Positions 35,277 to 43,642 of a stretch of DNA of 64,000 nt are shown here, piece by piece; within the stretch, counting starts at the first letter, position 1, and each line of letters begins with the position of its first letter. Under the pieces are notes generated by a model, which did no database searches, was not told where the DNA came from, and saw only the letters and a program-made list of their open reading frames with translations. A program made the translations under genes and the position numbers. This DNA is from an uncultured Roseburia sp. GTDB lineage: Bacteria; Bacillota; Clostridia; Lachnospirales; Lachnospiraceae. Where the stretch lies: contig CANRYS010000004.1 in NCBI GenBank assembly GCA_947644305.1, forward strand, positions 62,001 through 126,000, given 5' to 3'.

Positions 35277-36539
35277 TTACTTTATCTTTACCGCAATCGA
35301 AAAATATGGCTTTTCATCTATCATCTTATTTCGAATCACGATATCACCATTGTATTTGGCCATCAGTTTCTTCAAATGATACAGCCCAAGTCCTCGATCC
35401 TTTCCCTTCGTGGAATAGCCTCTCTGTAGAAACTTTCTCCATTCCGACTGGTGAATAAACGGATGTTCATTGCAGACCTCGATCATCACATAGTCTTCTT
35501 TTCTTGTTATCTCTAGATACATTTCTGCCTCAGGGCGCTCTTCGAGGATATTTTCCATGGCATTGTCAAAAAGCGTGCCGATGATCTCTACCAGATAGAT
35601 GTCCGGTACGGACACGCTCTCTAGCTCACAGGTGAATTTGGTATGCAGACGGATGCCATAATCCGCCGCCTCGCAGATCTTTTGATACACATGGGCGATC
35701 ACAATAGGATTTTTGAGGATAATGACGGTGTTCGGCATTATGTATTTACCCAGTTCCTTCGTCTGCTCTTTCTGTTTTTCTACCAGTTCCTCATAGGTAT
35801 GATAGAGCTGGTGAAGAGCATAAATGGCGTTCAACTGATTGGAAAACTTATGCTGTCGCTCTCTGATCTGCTCCAGCACTTCGCCATATTTTTCTGAGTA
35901 CTCCGTCCGAAGCTTGACCTCATAGCGGTACTTATTTAATTTGTAGGTGGAAAGTGCGATAATCGCCACACAGCAGATCACATAAAAATACTCTGAAAAT
36001 GTAAGTCCCTTGCTCCCACTGAAAGAAATAATGGCATAGATCACGGCTGCACTGCATATACTGCTCACAATAAAGGAATACTTTTCCTGCTGAAATAAAA
36101 GCTTATGAACCTTATTCACCGGTATTCTTTTATGTATAAGAAAGACAGTTATGGTCATCATTAACACCACAATAAAAGAAATTAAACTGTCTGAAACATA
36201 TAAGATACTTAATAGACTAACCGGTGCATAATAAATCATCTCTAATATTCCTACCGTTACAACTGCACCAATTACAACAATCACACCTGGCAATACAGAC
36301 ATCTGATACTGCCATTTGGCGAATAAAAATAAAATGATATACCCCAGAGCAAATAATTCTTTACTTTCCATATAGAGGTTGACCCAAACAAGGTATGTAA
36401 TGAGGCAAATATAAAATAGTACAAAATTCAAGAGTCTACCCCTGTATTTACCCACGTTCAGCACATGGATTAACATGATCACACTGGTAATTTCCAAAAG
36501 ACTATTTACGAGAATCACTAATTGATCAAACGAAAACAT
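35277..36539 (-). CDS. agrC: AgrC-type sensor histidine kinase
   Basis: This 420-residue receptor kinase has about six membrane segments in residues 1-200, a coiled linker, and a dimerisation helix with the phosphorylated His230 in RERQHKFSNQLNAIY. A GHKL ATPase domain follows with an N box (GTLFDNAMENI) and a G box (GKDRGLGLYHL). This is the HPK10/AgrC class that senses cyclic peptides. Its start has GAGG 10 bases upstream and overlaps agrA by 22 bases. It should detect the AgrD product and phosphorylate AgrA. The gene is convergent with agrBD, not in the usual agrBDCA order. Confidence 0.9.
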   Translation of the reverse strand: MFSFDQLVILVNSLLEITSVIMLIHVLNVGKYRGRLLNFVLFYICLITYLVWVNLYMESKELFALGYIILFLFAKWQYQMSVLPGVIVVIGAVVTVGILEMIYYAPVSLLSILYVSDSLISFIVVLMMTITVFLIHKRIPVNKVHKLLFQQEKYSFIVSSICSAAVIYAIISFSGSKGLTFSEYFYVICCVAIIALSTYKLNKYRYEVKLRTEYSEKYGEVLEQIRERQHKFSNQLNAIYALHQLYHTYEELVEKQKEQTKELGKYIMPNTVIILKNPIVIAHVYQKICEAADYGIRLHTKFTCELESVSVPDIYLVEIIGTLFDNAMENILEERPEAEMYLEITRKEDYVMIEVCNEHPFIHQSEWRKFLQRGYSTKGKDRGLGLYHLKKLMAKYNGDIVIRNKMIDEKPYFSIAVKIK

Positions 36540-37264
36540 TCTTCAAATTCCTCTCTAAACCTTTTTTTCATCCTTCCCCCGATGTCCACCACATCCTTCG
36601 TCTTTTTTAAATAAACTTTATTCTGCGAGAAATCAACAGACCTGATATATTTCACATTAACTGCTGTTCCTTTGATGGGTATCAGGAAATGATTATCCCG
36701 AATTCGGCTTAAAAAGGTACTCATGGGAAGATTGGGAATTTCAATCCGATCCTCTACCCCATAGATGTACAATACTCCCCGCCTGCTGACCATATAGATA
36801 ACTTCATCAATGATCACAGGAAAATTTACCCCATCATAACGTAAAGAAAGCTGTTCTGGCTTTTTTAGCTTACGCTCTGCCACAATGGCATCGAGAGCTT
36901 CAAGAATCCTCCGCCTGACCCGTGGCGCGTCAATCGGTTTTTCTATATAATCATAACAATGTACCTGTCTGAGAAGCGCTCCCTCTAATCCTGACAGGGT
37001 AGTTATAAATATAATAGGCTTTGCCTTATACCGGATATTGTCCCTTAGATCACTGGCAAACCGTATTCCTGAAGTATCATTTCTCTCTTTTGGATTCAGT
37101 ATGATATCAACAAGAAACAGATCAATGTTTTTGTCCATAGCACACATATAAGCTTCCCCCCGATTATCAAAAGCAAAAACCTGAATCTGGTTCATACAGG
37201 ATTTTACAATCTTAGCCAGGGCATTTCTTGCCACTTCATTATCTTCCAAAATCAGTACATTCAT
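36518..37264 (-). CDS. agrA: AgrA-type LytTR response regulator
   Basis: The 248 residues consist of a receiver domain with the acidic pocket Glu7/Asp8 and phosphoacceptor Asp53 (LFLVDI), the conserved Thr and Lys (FITTLSG, YIEKPID), and a C-terminal LytTR DNA-binding domain (about 145-248: IIDEVIYMVSRRGVLYIY, FLIPIKGTAVNVKYI). AgrA proteins bind direct repeats upstream of their targets. GGAGG lies 6 bases before the ATG. The upstream XRE gene is 51 bases away on the same strand, so the three genes XRE-agrA-agrC are probably one operon. Confidence 0.92.
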   Translation of the reverse strand: MNVLILEDNEVARNALAKIVKSCMNQIQVFAFDNRGEAYMCAMDKNIDLFLVDIILNPKERNDTSGIRFASDLRDNIRYKAKPIIFITTLSGLEGALLRQVHCYDYIEKPIDAPRVRRRILEALDAIVAERKLKKPEQLSLRYDGVNFPVIIDEVIYMVSRRGVLYIYGVEDRIEIPNLPMSTFLSRIRDNHFLIPIKGTAVNVKYIRSVDFSQNKVYLKKTKDVVDIGGRMKKRFREEFEECFRLIN

Positions 37265-37315
37265 GCATTTCCTCCATAAAGAAAAAGAATAAATAATCAG
37301 AACATAGCAAATTAT

Positions 37316-37663
37316 CTATTCTTTATCCGTCAGACGACAAAGCAGCTTTTCAATTGCAACCAGAACTTCCTGTTCCCTCGGATTCATACGCGTAAAATAG
37401 TAAATAAGTTCCCGAAAACCTGCTCCGTCCTGTCCCAGCGGCTTCGCTTCATCTACTTCCATTTCAAGGCGAATGTCGCTTATTCCCAGAAAATAATCTG
37501 CTGTCACTCCAAAATATCTGGCGCAGCGAATGATAAGCTCATCACTCAGCGGCGCTTTATTTCTCTCAATCTTACTGATCCGCTGTTGTGAAATATCCAG
37601 AACAAAAGCCAGTTCTTCCTGCGTTATGTCTTTTTCTTCCCTTAATTGTCTCATTCTGCTCAT
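37316..37663 (-). CDS. XRE-family regulator upstream of agrAC
   Basis: This 115-residue protein has an N-terminal Cro/CI helix-turn-helix (residues 1-60: LREEKDITQEELAFVLDISQQRISKIE) followed by a short C-terminal region (RMNPREQEVLVAIEKLL). The ATG at 37663 with GAGG 8 bases upstream is preferred to a longer version from 37708. The gene is first in line before agrA and agrC. Its promoter carries three copies of a 9-bp word, one overlapping the start codon, so it probably represses itself and thereby the agr sensor genes. The inducing signal is unknown. Confidence 0.85.
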   Translation of the reverse strand: MSRMRQLREEKDITQEELAFVLDISQQRISKIERNKAPLSDELIIRCARYFGVTADYFLGISDIRLEMEVDEAKPLGQDGAGFRELIYYFTRMNPREQEVLVAIEKLLCRLTDKE

Positions 37664-37737
37664 AAATACAACCTCGCCTTTTTGTACTATTATAAGGAGT
37701 AAATACAATTTAATTCCATACTGTTTTGTTGTATTTA
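37663..37737 (-). promoter_or_regulatory. Promoter with three TAAATACAA operator-like words
   Basis: TAAATACAA occurs at 37663-37671 and 37700-37708, and as its inverse TTGTATTTA at 37729-37737. The leftward -10 (TATAAT, 37689-37694) sits between the first two. The outer pair forms an inverted repeat with a 20-bp centre. Spacing around the -10 and start codon fits autorepression by the XRE protein. Confidence 0.65.
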
Positions 37738-37768
37738 TGACTTTCTAGAGTATTTTAAGAAAAATATT

Positions 37769-38101
37769 TTATTTTTTGTGAACGATCTCATAGGCAAATT
37801 CTAATAAATCTTCTACTTGCTCTAAAAAATCCGGCTCAAACCGTTCCAGTGCAGCTGCAAGCCTTCCTTCATATCGCTCGTTACCGTACCCCGTCATGAT
37901 GTAATCTGTGCTGACATTCAATGCCCTTGACAGACGAACCAGCGTCGTCGCTGAAAAACCTTTCTTGCTCCTTTCGATCTCAAATAAAAACTTGGCAGAG
38001 ATTCCCGCCATCTCCGCCAGCTTTTCTCTGGAATATCCGTGGTCAAGACGCAAATTCATAATACGCAATCCCACTTCCTTGTCTCTTATCTTTTTTCTCA
38101 T
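37769..38101 (-). CDS. XRE-family regulator (paralogue A)
   Basis: This 110-residue protein has a Cro/CI helix-turn-helix (about 12-70: GYSREKLAEMAGISAKFLFEIE, TLVRLSRALNVSTDYIMTG) and a C-terminal helical part (ALERFEPDFLEQVEDLLEFAYEI). The ATG at 38101 has AAGGAG 10 bases upstream. A close paralogue with the same length and architecture is encoded at 46942-47271. It has its own promoter (38126-38154), so it is not simply part of the XRE-agrAC operon. Targets are unknown; neighbours suggest the bacteriocin-like operon or agr. Confidence 0.85.
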   Translation of the reverse strand: MRKKIRDKEVGLRIMNLRLDHGYSREKLAEMAGISAKFLFEIERSKKGFSATTLVRLSRALNVSTDYIMTGYGNERYEGRLAAALERFEPDFLEQVEDLLEFAYEIVHKK

Positions 38102-38125
38102 ATTGGTAACACTCCTTACGCGAAA

Positions 38126-38154
38126 AGTATAGCAAAGATCGATTCTCACAACAA
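38126..38154 (-). promoter_or_regulatory. Promoter of XRE paralogue A
   Basis: Read leftwards, TTGTTG (38149-38154), a 17-base spacer ending TGC, and TATACT (38126-38131) form a promoter with extended -10. The rest of 38155-38357 shows no gene; it holds a small CATTCA/TGAATG hairpin near 38320. Confidence 0.65.
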
Positions 38155-38357
38155 TGTACTATAATTCCTAACTTTTTTCACCTTTTGTTCTGGAAATAGT
38201 ATAACTCTTTTAGCGTCCAGAAATGTCTTTAATTACTAAAAACAGCCTTTTTACATCTAAGCATAGTAAAAATAGCTGATGCTAATAAAAAATATTACCT
38301 TAGTGACTTTTTCCCTGCATTCAGTGAATGTTACAATACTTTTAGAGAAGCTTTCTT

Positions 38358-39395
38358 CTATTCCCTGGCTTTTCTTCGATCCAGAAAATAGCAAAAAAAT
38401 AAGATCAGCGTACCTAGACCAACCGTTATGGCCAAAGCTCCGAAAATATCACGAAACACCAGATGAATTTCCGACACAGCCCGGACAATGACAGACATCA
38501 AAACCAGCCCCGTGCCAAAACCCGCTCCGGCGATCAGATAAAACCGTCGGGATATTTCTATCCGTTCTGACCGTCTCTCATAACCACACAATTTCCACGC
38601 AAAAAACAACTGCCTTCGAAATCGGAGCCAGATCAGTGTGACCAGGACCGTACTCAATGAAAAACTAATCAGAATCATAGCATACATGGTATCGAGAATA
38701 ACATCTGGCGCCAAAAATCGCTCCACAAAAGGATCAGGATCTGACTCCTCCAAAGTGATTATCACATTCGAGGGGAAGGGCATGTTATCATATATCTGCT
38801 GGCCAATATCCAATAAATCACTTTTTTCACCATCCAGTACATAATTTGTCTCCACTCCGGTGATACGAACTGCTGACTTAAAATCAACCAGAAGCATTTG
38901 ATTGATCCGGCTCTGATCTTGGGCACCCATAATTCCAAGTACTTCAAAGTCAGTCTCATTAAATCTGAAATACTTTTTCCCATCCCGTTCCACAATATCC
39001 TTTTCGTACTCACTGCCAAGAACCGCCCTGGGCGTATCCGTCCATGATGTGGAGAAATCAAAATACTCCCCCCAGATCATCGGTACCTCCCTGTCATCCC
39101 CCCGGGTACAGATCCCCTTTACAATCATTCCCGGATCCTCTATGGGCACATAAAGAGTAAAATGCTCATTCTGGGATGCCAGCTCCGAAATCACAGGTTC
39201 CCATTGCTCCACACCATCCCCGCCGCTGACACTGAATCCTCTCTGATGGCCCGAATACATCGTGTACTTGTTCAGACGATTCACCTTCTCAGCACGAACC
39301 GCAGATACGATCAGTAAAAGACAAAGGGAGATAGCAGTAAAACTAAAAAATAAAAGAACATTCCCTCTGGGGATCTTTTTTCCTGCAATTTTCAT
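38358..39395 (-). CDS. MacB/FtsX-type ABC permease (half 2)
   Basis: This 345-residue membrane protein has one N-terminal segment (about 14-33), an extracytoplasmic domain of about 200 residues and three C-terminal segments (about 232-255, 285-310, 315-337). This is the four-segment MacB/FtsX topology. The ATG at 39395 has GAGGGG 7 bases upstream and overlaps the ATPase stop (TGATG). It likely pairs with the 447-residue permease two genes upstream as a heterodimer. In lactococcin-972-type clusters such transporters give immunity or export; that role here is inference. Confidence 0.8.
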   Translation of the reverse strand: MKIAGKKIPRGNVLLFFSFTAISLCLLLIVSAVRAEKVNRLNKYTMYSGHQRGFSVSGGDGVEQWEPVISELASQNEHFTLYVPIEDPGMIVKGICTRGDDREVPMIWGEYFDFSTSWTDTPRAVLGSEYEKDIVERDGKKYFRFNETDFEVLGIMGAQDQSRINQMLLVDFKSAVRITGVETNYVLDGEKSDLLDIGQQIYDNMPFPSNVIITLEESDPDPFVERFLAPDVILDTMYAMILISFSLSTVLVTLIWLRFRRQLFFAWKLCGYERRSERIEISRRFYLIAGAGFGTGLVLMSVIVRAVSEIHLVFRDIFGALAITVGLGTLILFFCYFLDRRKARE

Positions 39396-40114
39396 CACAC
39401 ATCCCCTCCCTCTTCATGTCCCGCGCTCTCTTCCTCTGTTGTTCCTGACACTCTGCCGTCTTTCACATAGATCACTCTATCGCATTTTTTCGCCACCTTC
39501 GCATCATGTGTGACGATAACAATGGTATTTCCTTTTTCATTCAGCTTCCGGAAGATATTCTGTACCTCCTCCCCCGTGGCCTCATCCAGCGCCCCAGTGG
39601 GCTCATCTGCCAGGATCACTTGTGGCCGCTTCACGATGGCTCGCGCGATCGCCACCCTCTGCTGCTGCCCACCCGACAATTCTGAAGGATATGCTTTTGC
39701 CTTATCCTCGATGCCCAGCTCTCTCAGGGCTTCCATCACCATTTCCCTGATCTTCCTCCCTGAATATCCTTGATACTTCAGGGGAAGTGCCACATTTTTA
39801 AAAACATTGATATCCTCTACGAGAGCGAAGTACTGCACCACAAATCCAACCTCATTGCGCCGGAATTTCGTTAAGTCTCGCTGGCTCTTAAAATTGACTG
39901 CATTCCCATCATACAAATACTCCCCGCTGTCCATCGACATCATTCCACCAAGGATATTTAAAAGGGTGGATTTACCAGAACCACTTTTTCCCATGATGGC
40001 TGCCATCTCACCCTCCTGGATCGAGAGCGTGATCCCCCGCAGCGCCTCAACGCGACCTTCTTTTTTACCAAAGGTCTTCCATACATCTCTGATCTGTATC
40101 TTTTCCATCTCCAT
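39395..40114 (-). CDS. ABC transporter ATPase of the bacteriocin-like operon
   Basis: This 239-residue ATPase of the MacB/LolD class has Walker A GKSGSGKST, signature LSGGQQQR, Walker B VILADEPTGALD and THDAK. A charged Glu/Gly-rich C-terminal tail of about 15 residues follows the domain. GGAGG lies 4 bases before the ATG (a second ATG six bases later is also possible). It is placed between the two permease genes and is the obvious motor of both. Confidence 0.9.
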   Translation of the reverse strand: MEMEKIQIRDVWKTFGKKEGRVEALRGITLSIQEGEMAAIMGKSGSGKSTLLNILGGMMSMDSGEYLYDGNAVNFKSQRDLTKFRRNEVGFVVQYFALVEDINVFKNVALPLKYQGYSGRKIREMVMEALRELGIEDKAKAYPSELSGGQQQRVAIARAIVKRPQVILADEPTGALDEATGEEVQNIFRKLNEKGNTIVIVTHDAKVAKKCDRVIYVKDGRVSGTTEEESAGHEEGGDV

Positions 40115-40124
40115 GTTCCCTCCA

Positions 40125-41468
40125 TTAGTCCTTCTGGCGGATCAGATGCTCCGTATCGACACCCCGCATAAAAAGTGCAACAACTCCTATACCAATCAAA
40201 AACACAAAACCTGCCATCACACAAGCCGCTCTCATGATGGCCCCCGATATATAATCCACACCTTCCCTAACAAACACAAGTCTACTTACCAAAACTCCGG
40301 GTATAAGGATCACGGCTATCTCCAGCAGAAGCGGAATCAGGATCATCCCCAGAGAACATCCATTCATCAGGTAAATGCCATATACCCTACTGTTGGACTG
40401 TATCTTGTCATAAAAGGTGATAAAAATACCATACAGCGTAAAACAGGACAGGGTAACAGACAGAATCAGCAGGATTCTAATGCTGGCAGCAGATTCCTTA
40501 TGCAGAAGATCCACTCCCATGGTGGTACCTATTACCTGAACCGGCGGAAGTTCAAACTCTTTTCCCACATCGCGGAATACTGCAACTTGTTCTTTCACTT
40601 TTCCTTCTGGGATTTGTGCAATTCCAGCTTCCAAACTTAAGTAAGAAAGATATGCATATTTTTTGATCTCATCTACTGTCTCAGCAGGTTCTGACGCCTG
40701 AATGCCAAAGGGTAAAAGTATCCGGGAATCCAACTGGCTCAAATCAGTATTAGGAGAAGCGGGGTACTGCTGGATCACAGCCCCCTTCTCCAATATGCCT
40801 ACCACCCAGCAGGGATAGATATATCCCCAACACTGGAGACTAAACTCATCCCCCGGCTTCATAATCCCCTTATAGTCGCTTCCCAGGAGGACGGGGATGG
40901 GATCTGACCAGTGCTCCAATCTCAGATTCTTCTCCGTAAAGCCCTCTCCCTCTTGGGTTCTCAGACCAAAATATCGATAGGCCCCCAGGTCAACCCGTGC
41001 CCCTTTCATCTCCAGCAGACTGCATACTCCCTCATCCCCAAAATTTGCCATAAACGCCTCCTGCCGCGACTCCAGCAGGAAATTCAAATAGCTTCTGTCT
41101 TCAAAAAGGTGCTTCACATCCCCCTCTTTCATGCTTATTCCGGGTATTTCCACCGAAATAATAGGACAATTTTTAGAGGTTCTTAAGGTTTCATAATAAT
41201 CCATCATGTTCTGGCAGCCCATGACCGTCATCAGACTTTCTTCAATCTCACTGTCATTTTCCGCCATAAGTTCCAAAGGACACCAGGTTCTGTCCCCCAC
41301 CTGCTGTGTTGTATCAGGATAGCGGTCTCCCAGATCAAAATAGTAAGATCCCATGATCACCGCCATCACAAGGCTGATAGAAAACATAACCATCAACAGC
41401 AGATTCTTCAGCAGACTTCTATGGAAACTCCGGAAAAATTCCTCGGTCATAAATCTTATTTTTCTCAT
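40125..41468 (-). CDS. MacB/FtsX-type ABC permease (half 1)
   Basis: The 447 residues show an N-terminal segment (about 20-42), an extracytoplasmic domain of about 270 residues containing four cysteines (WCPLEL, MGCQNM, NCPII, VCSLLE), and three C-terminal segments (from about 330, 375 and 410). The C-terminal block resembles FtsX domains. The start has AGGAG 10 bases upstream. It is 54 bases downstream of the small secreted peptide gene and 10 bases before the ATPase. The cysteine-bearing outer domain differs from the other half-permease, so the complex is probably asymmetric. Confidence 0.8.
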   Translation of the reverse strand: MRKIRFMTEEFFRSFHRSLLKNLLLMVMFSISLVMAVIMGSYYFDLGDRYPDTTQQVGDRTWCPLELMAENDSEIEESLMTVMGCQNMMDYYETLRTSKNCPIISVEIPGISMKEGDVKHLFEDRSYLNFLLESRQEAFMANFGDEGVCSLLEMKGARVDLGAYRYFGLRTQEGEGFTEKNLRLEHWSDPIPVLLGSDYKGIMKPGDEFSLQCWGYIYPCWVVGILEKGAVIQQYPASPNTDLSQLDSRILLPFGIQASEPAETVDEIKKYAYLSYLSLEAGIAQIPEGKVKEQVAVFRDVGKEFELPPVQVIGTTMGVDLLHKESAASIRILLILSVTLSCFTLYGIFITFYDKIQSNSRVYGIYLMNGCSLGMILIPLLLEIAVILIPGVLVSRLVFVREGVDYISGAIMRAACVMAGFVFLIGIGVVALFMRGVDTEHLIRQKD

Positions 41469-41522
41469 GAACAGACAACTCCTAACCTAAATCAAAGAAG
41501 CCAACGGGCGCCAAAAGCAAAA

Positions 41523-41867
41523 TCAATTCTGTGTCCATTCTACTTTGCTGCCATTGCCAATTTGATAACTGTGTTTGGCATCAGCAAAATAACTTTCCGA
41601 TACCGAACGGATAGACACAATTCCACTACCTTCCCTATAACTCCACTCACCGCCGACCAATTTAGCTCCCACCTTCAATTTATACCCATATCCCCTGTCA
41701 TCATAGCCTGACACCTTCGTATAACTATAATACCCCTTTGAATCCTTCTTCCTTGATCCATGCCGATCTACAGCTCCCTGTGCCATAGATGACACCATAC
41801 ATACTGCCATCATAGTCAGGACCAGGCCTGCTGCCGCTTTTTTCCCATTCTTGAATATTTTCTTCAT
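41523..41867 (-). CDS. Secreted lactococcin 972-like peptide
   Basis: This 114-residue protein has a clear signal peptide (about 1-32, basic start, hydrophobic core, SSMAQGA). The mature part of about 82 residues is rich in Tyr, Gly, Ser and Lys and has no cysteine. Its second half, GGEWSYREG followed by SVSESYFADAKHSYQIGNGSKVEW, resembles the lactococcin 972 pattern (GGxW, SxYY, KxH, NG, W). Lactococcin 972 blocks lipid II use at the septum. The directly downstream ABC permease/ATPase/permease genes match the usual cluster. AGAGGA precedes the ATG. The family call is by eye and only moderately certain; a secreted signal or envelope protein is the alternative. Confidence 0.6.
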   Translation of the reverse strand: MKKIFKNGKKAAAGLVLTMMAVCMVSSMAQGAVDRHGSRKKDSKGYYSYTKVSGYDDRGYGYKLKVGAKLVGGEWSYREGSGIVSIRSVSESYFADAKHSYQIGNGSKVEWTQN

Positions 41868-41909
41868 AATTTATCATTCCTCTATTATTTTTCGATAGAT
41901 AATTTTCTC

Positions 41910-42004
41910 TTGACACTTCTTTTTATTTCATAGATAATGTAAGTGTTATGTATCTCAGCGTTCTTTTCGGTATTGCACTACCATATGAAAAGAACGCTTT
42001 TTTA
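41910..42004 (+). ncRNA. Candidate short RNA: strong promoter followed by terminator
   Basis: TTGACA (41910-41915) and GATAAT (41933-41938) are 17 bases apart on the + strand, divergent from the secreted-peptide gene. Transcription from about 41945 would meet a perfect 12-bp hairpin (41957-41968 with 41987-41998) followed by six T, giving an RNA of about 60 nt. An ATG at 41948 opens a 44-codon frame running through the terminator, but it lacks a ribosome site. The element is either a small RNA or an attenuator. Confidence 0.5.
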
Positions 42005-42249
42005 ATTTCTATTCTGTCTTTGGATTCTAAAACAGAAAAATTCATTCACCCCCTTTTTAAAACCAGTGTACTGAATCACTGATAATTGAACTAACTCACT
42101 TGTCTATTTTCTAAATATCAGCAATTCTGTACACCTGCAACAAGAACATTCTCTCTTCTTACCCCTTCTCATTGCTTGATATAAATATACTACAATAATA
42201 TATATTTGTCAAATACTATTAAATAAAAAGTATATTTTCTATAAAACAT

Positions 42250-42278
42250 TTGACTTTTTCTTTATTTACGTATAAAAT
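42250..42278 (+). promoter_or_regulatory. Promoter of the padR operon
   Basis: TTGACT (42250-42255), a 17-base spacer and TAAAAT (42273-42278). The AT-rich stretch 42180-42240 just upstream contains an imperfect inverted repeat (AAATACT ... AGTATATTT, 42211-42237), which may be an autoregulatory PadR site. Bases 42005-42180 show nothing else. Confidence 0.65.
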
Positions 42279-42336
42279 AAAGGTATTCTCTCTTACCAGT
42301 AACATAAAATAATTGACAAACCAGAGGCTGGTATAT

Positions 42337-42681
42337 ATGACAAAACAAACTCGAAAGCAAAATAATATGAAGCGGGGTACGATTGAACTCGTTCTTCTTC
42401 TTTTATTACAAAAGGGACAAAAGTACGGATATCAGTTAGCTCAGGAATTGGAAGAATACAGTGACGGTGAGTATGAACTGAAAGAGGCCACGATGTATCC
42501 CACATTATATCGCCTGACGCAAAATGGATATTTGATCTGCAACCAGGTAAAAGTAGGTGTCCGCCGCACACGTGTGTATTATGAAATCACACCCGCAGGC
42601 CAGGAACACCTGCAGAATCTTAAGCGAGAATATGCTTCCATAACTGGTGCTGTAGATAAAATTATAAAAAATACCAGGTAA
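42337..42681 (+). CDS. PadR-family transcriptional regulator
   Basis: This 114-residue winged-helix protein has the PadR core: KRGTIELVLLLLLQKGQKYGYQLAQEL, then EATMYPTLYRLTQNGYL and RRTRVYYEITPAGQEHL. The start at 42337 has AGAGG 9 bases upstream. PadR proteins usually repress their own operon and a stress or export function. Here it is the first of four rightward genes that include two HAAS-type membrane proteins, the usual partner type, and a secreted protein. Confidence 0.92.
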   Translation: MTKQTRKQNNMKRGTIELVLLLLLQKGQKYGYQLAQELEEYSDGEYELKEATMYPTLYRLTQNGYLICNQVKVGVRRTRVYYEITPAGQEHLQNLKREYASITGAVDKIIKNTR

Positions 42682-42703
42682 TATTGTGATGGAGGACCAG
42701 ATC

Positions 42704-43123
42704 TTGGACAATAAAGTATTAAAAAAATATCTTCGCCAAGTAAAACACATTTACCACGGAGACAAAAAAATAAAAAAACAGTTCCTTCTGGATGTAGAAG
42801 ACGCTCTTTTGTGTTATACGGAATCTCATCCCGGCTGTTCCTATGATGATATCGTTCATAAATTTGGAACACCAGATGAACTTCGCGAATCTTTTGCTTT
42901 CTCTGATATGTTAAAAAAACGAAGTATCCTATTATACCGGTTTGTTATCCTGTTCTCCCTCCTCATAACGATATCGATCATACTATTTACCATCGATTAT
43001 GCCACAAATTCATTTGATCGCTCAAAGGGATACTATATAGAACGTATGGAACAAAGGGATACGACAGATACCAGCCCGCCACCGCCGGACCTTACTCCCT
43101 ATCAGGAGTACACATTTGATTAA
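42704..43123 (+). CDS. HAAS/DUF1700-like membrane protein 1
   Basis: This protein of about 139 residues starts at a TTG with GGAGG 8 bases upstream; GTG 42686 and ATG 42689 are alternatives. A cytoplasmic helical domain (about 1-75: YLRQVKHIYHGDKKIKKQFLLD, FGTPDELRESF) resembles the HAAS domains encoded next to PadR regulators. One membrane segment (about 80-102) and a short outer tail with PPPP follow. It probably senses or signals together with PadR; no enzyme motif is seen. Confidence 0.75.
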   Translation: MDNKVLKKYLRQVKHIYHGDKKIKKQFLLDVEDALLCYTESHPGCSYDDIVHKFGTPDELRESFAFSDMLKKRSILLYRFVILFSLLITISIILFTIDYATNSFDRSKGYYIERMEQRDTTDTSPPPPDLTPYQEYTFD

Positions 43124-43136
43124 GGAGATGATACCA

Positions 43137-43628
43137 ATGACAATGAAAAGAATATTAGCCTGCTTATTTATGCTGACACTGACCGCCTGCCTAGCAGTTC
43201 CATCGACTGCTTCGGCAGCCACCCCAGCGCCCACAGTCAAGACCACCATCACCAGAGACGCTGATGGAGGATATTATGTAGAGACGATAACGGAAACACC
43301 CTCTGCGTCCCCCTTTTCTGTCAGCCCCTATAGCTGCACTGCAGCTACAGTGGACAGAACAAAAACGACCACATATTATAATTCCAGCGATTCCCCCTGC
43401 TGGCGGTATGCCCTGACGGGAACCTTCCGCTACATTACCGGGTTCAGCGCCGTGTGCGCAGATGCCACGACAAAGCTGTCGATCTACAACTCCGCTTATT
43501 CCCTATACGATGAAAAGCATTCCCACTCCGGGAACACCGCCACGGGAACGATTAAAATAAAGAAAAAAACTTTAATAACGACCAAAACCCTTTCGATTAC
43601 ATGCAGCAAAAACGGAACCTTTAGTTGA
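43137..43628 (+). CDS. Secreted cysteine-containing protein of unknown function
   Basis: This 163-residue protein starts at the ATG at 43137 (AAGGAG 9 bases upstream). Residues 1 to about 30 are a signal peptide ending VPSTASA. The mature part has four cysteines (SPYSCTA, DSPCWRY, AVCADAT, ITCSKNG), consistent with two disulfides, and is rich in Thr/Ser with beta-strand character. I do not recognise the family. Its position between two small membrane proteins and behind PadR suggests a PadR-controlled export or surface function. A bacteriocin-like role is possible but unsupported. Confidence 0.75.
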   Translation: MTMKRILACLFMLTLTACLAVPSTASAATPAPTVKTTITRDADGGYYVETITETPSASPFSVSPYSCTAATVDRTKTTTYYNSSDSPCWRYALTGTFRYITGFSAVCADATTKLSIYNSAYSLYDEKHSHSGNTATGTIKIKKKTLITTKTLSITCSKNGTFS

Positions 43629-43642
43629 TGATGGAGACTTCT

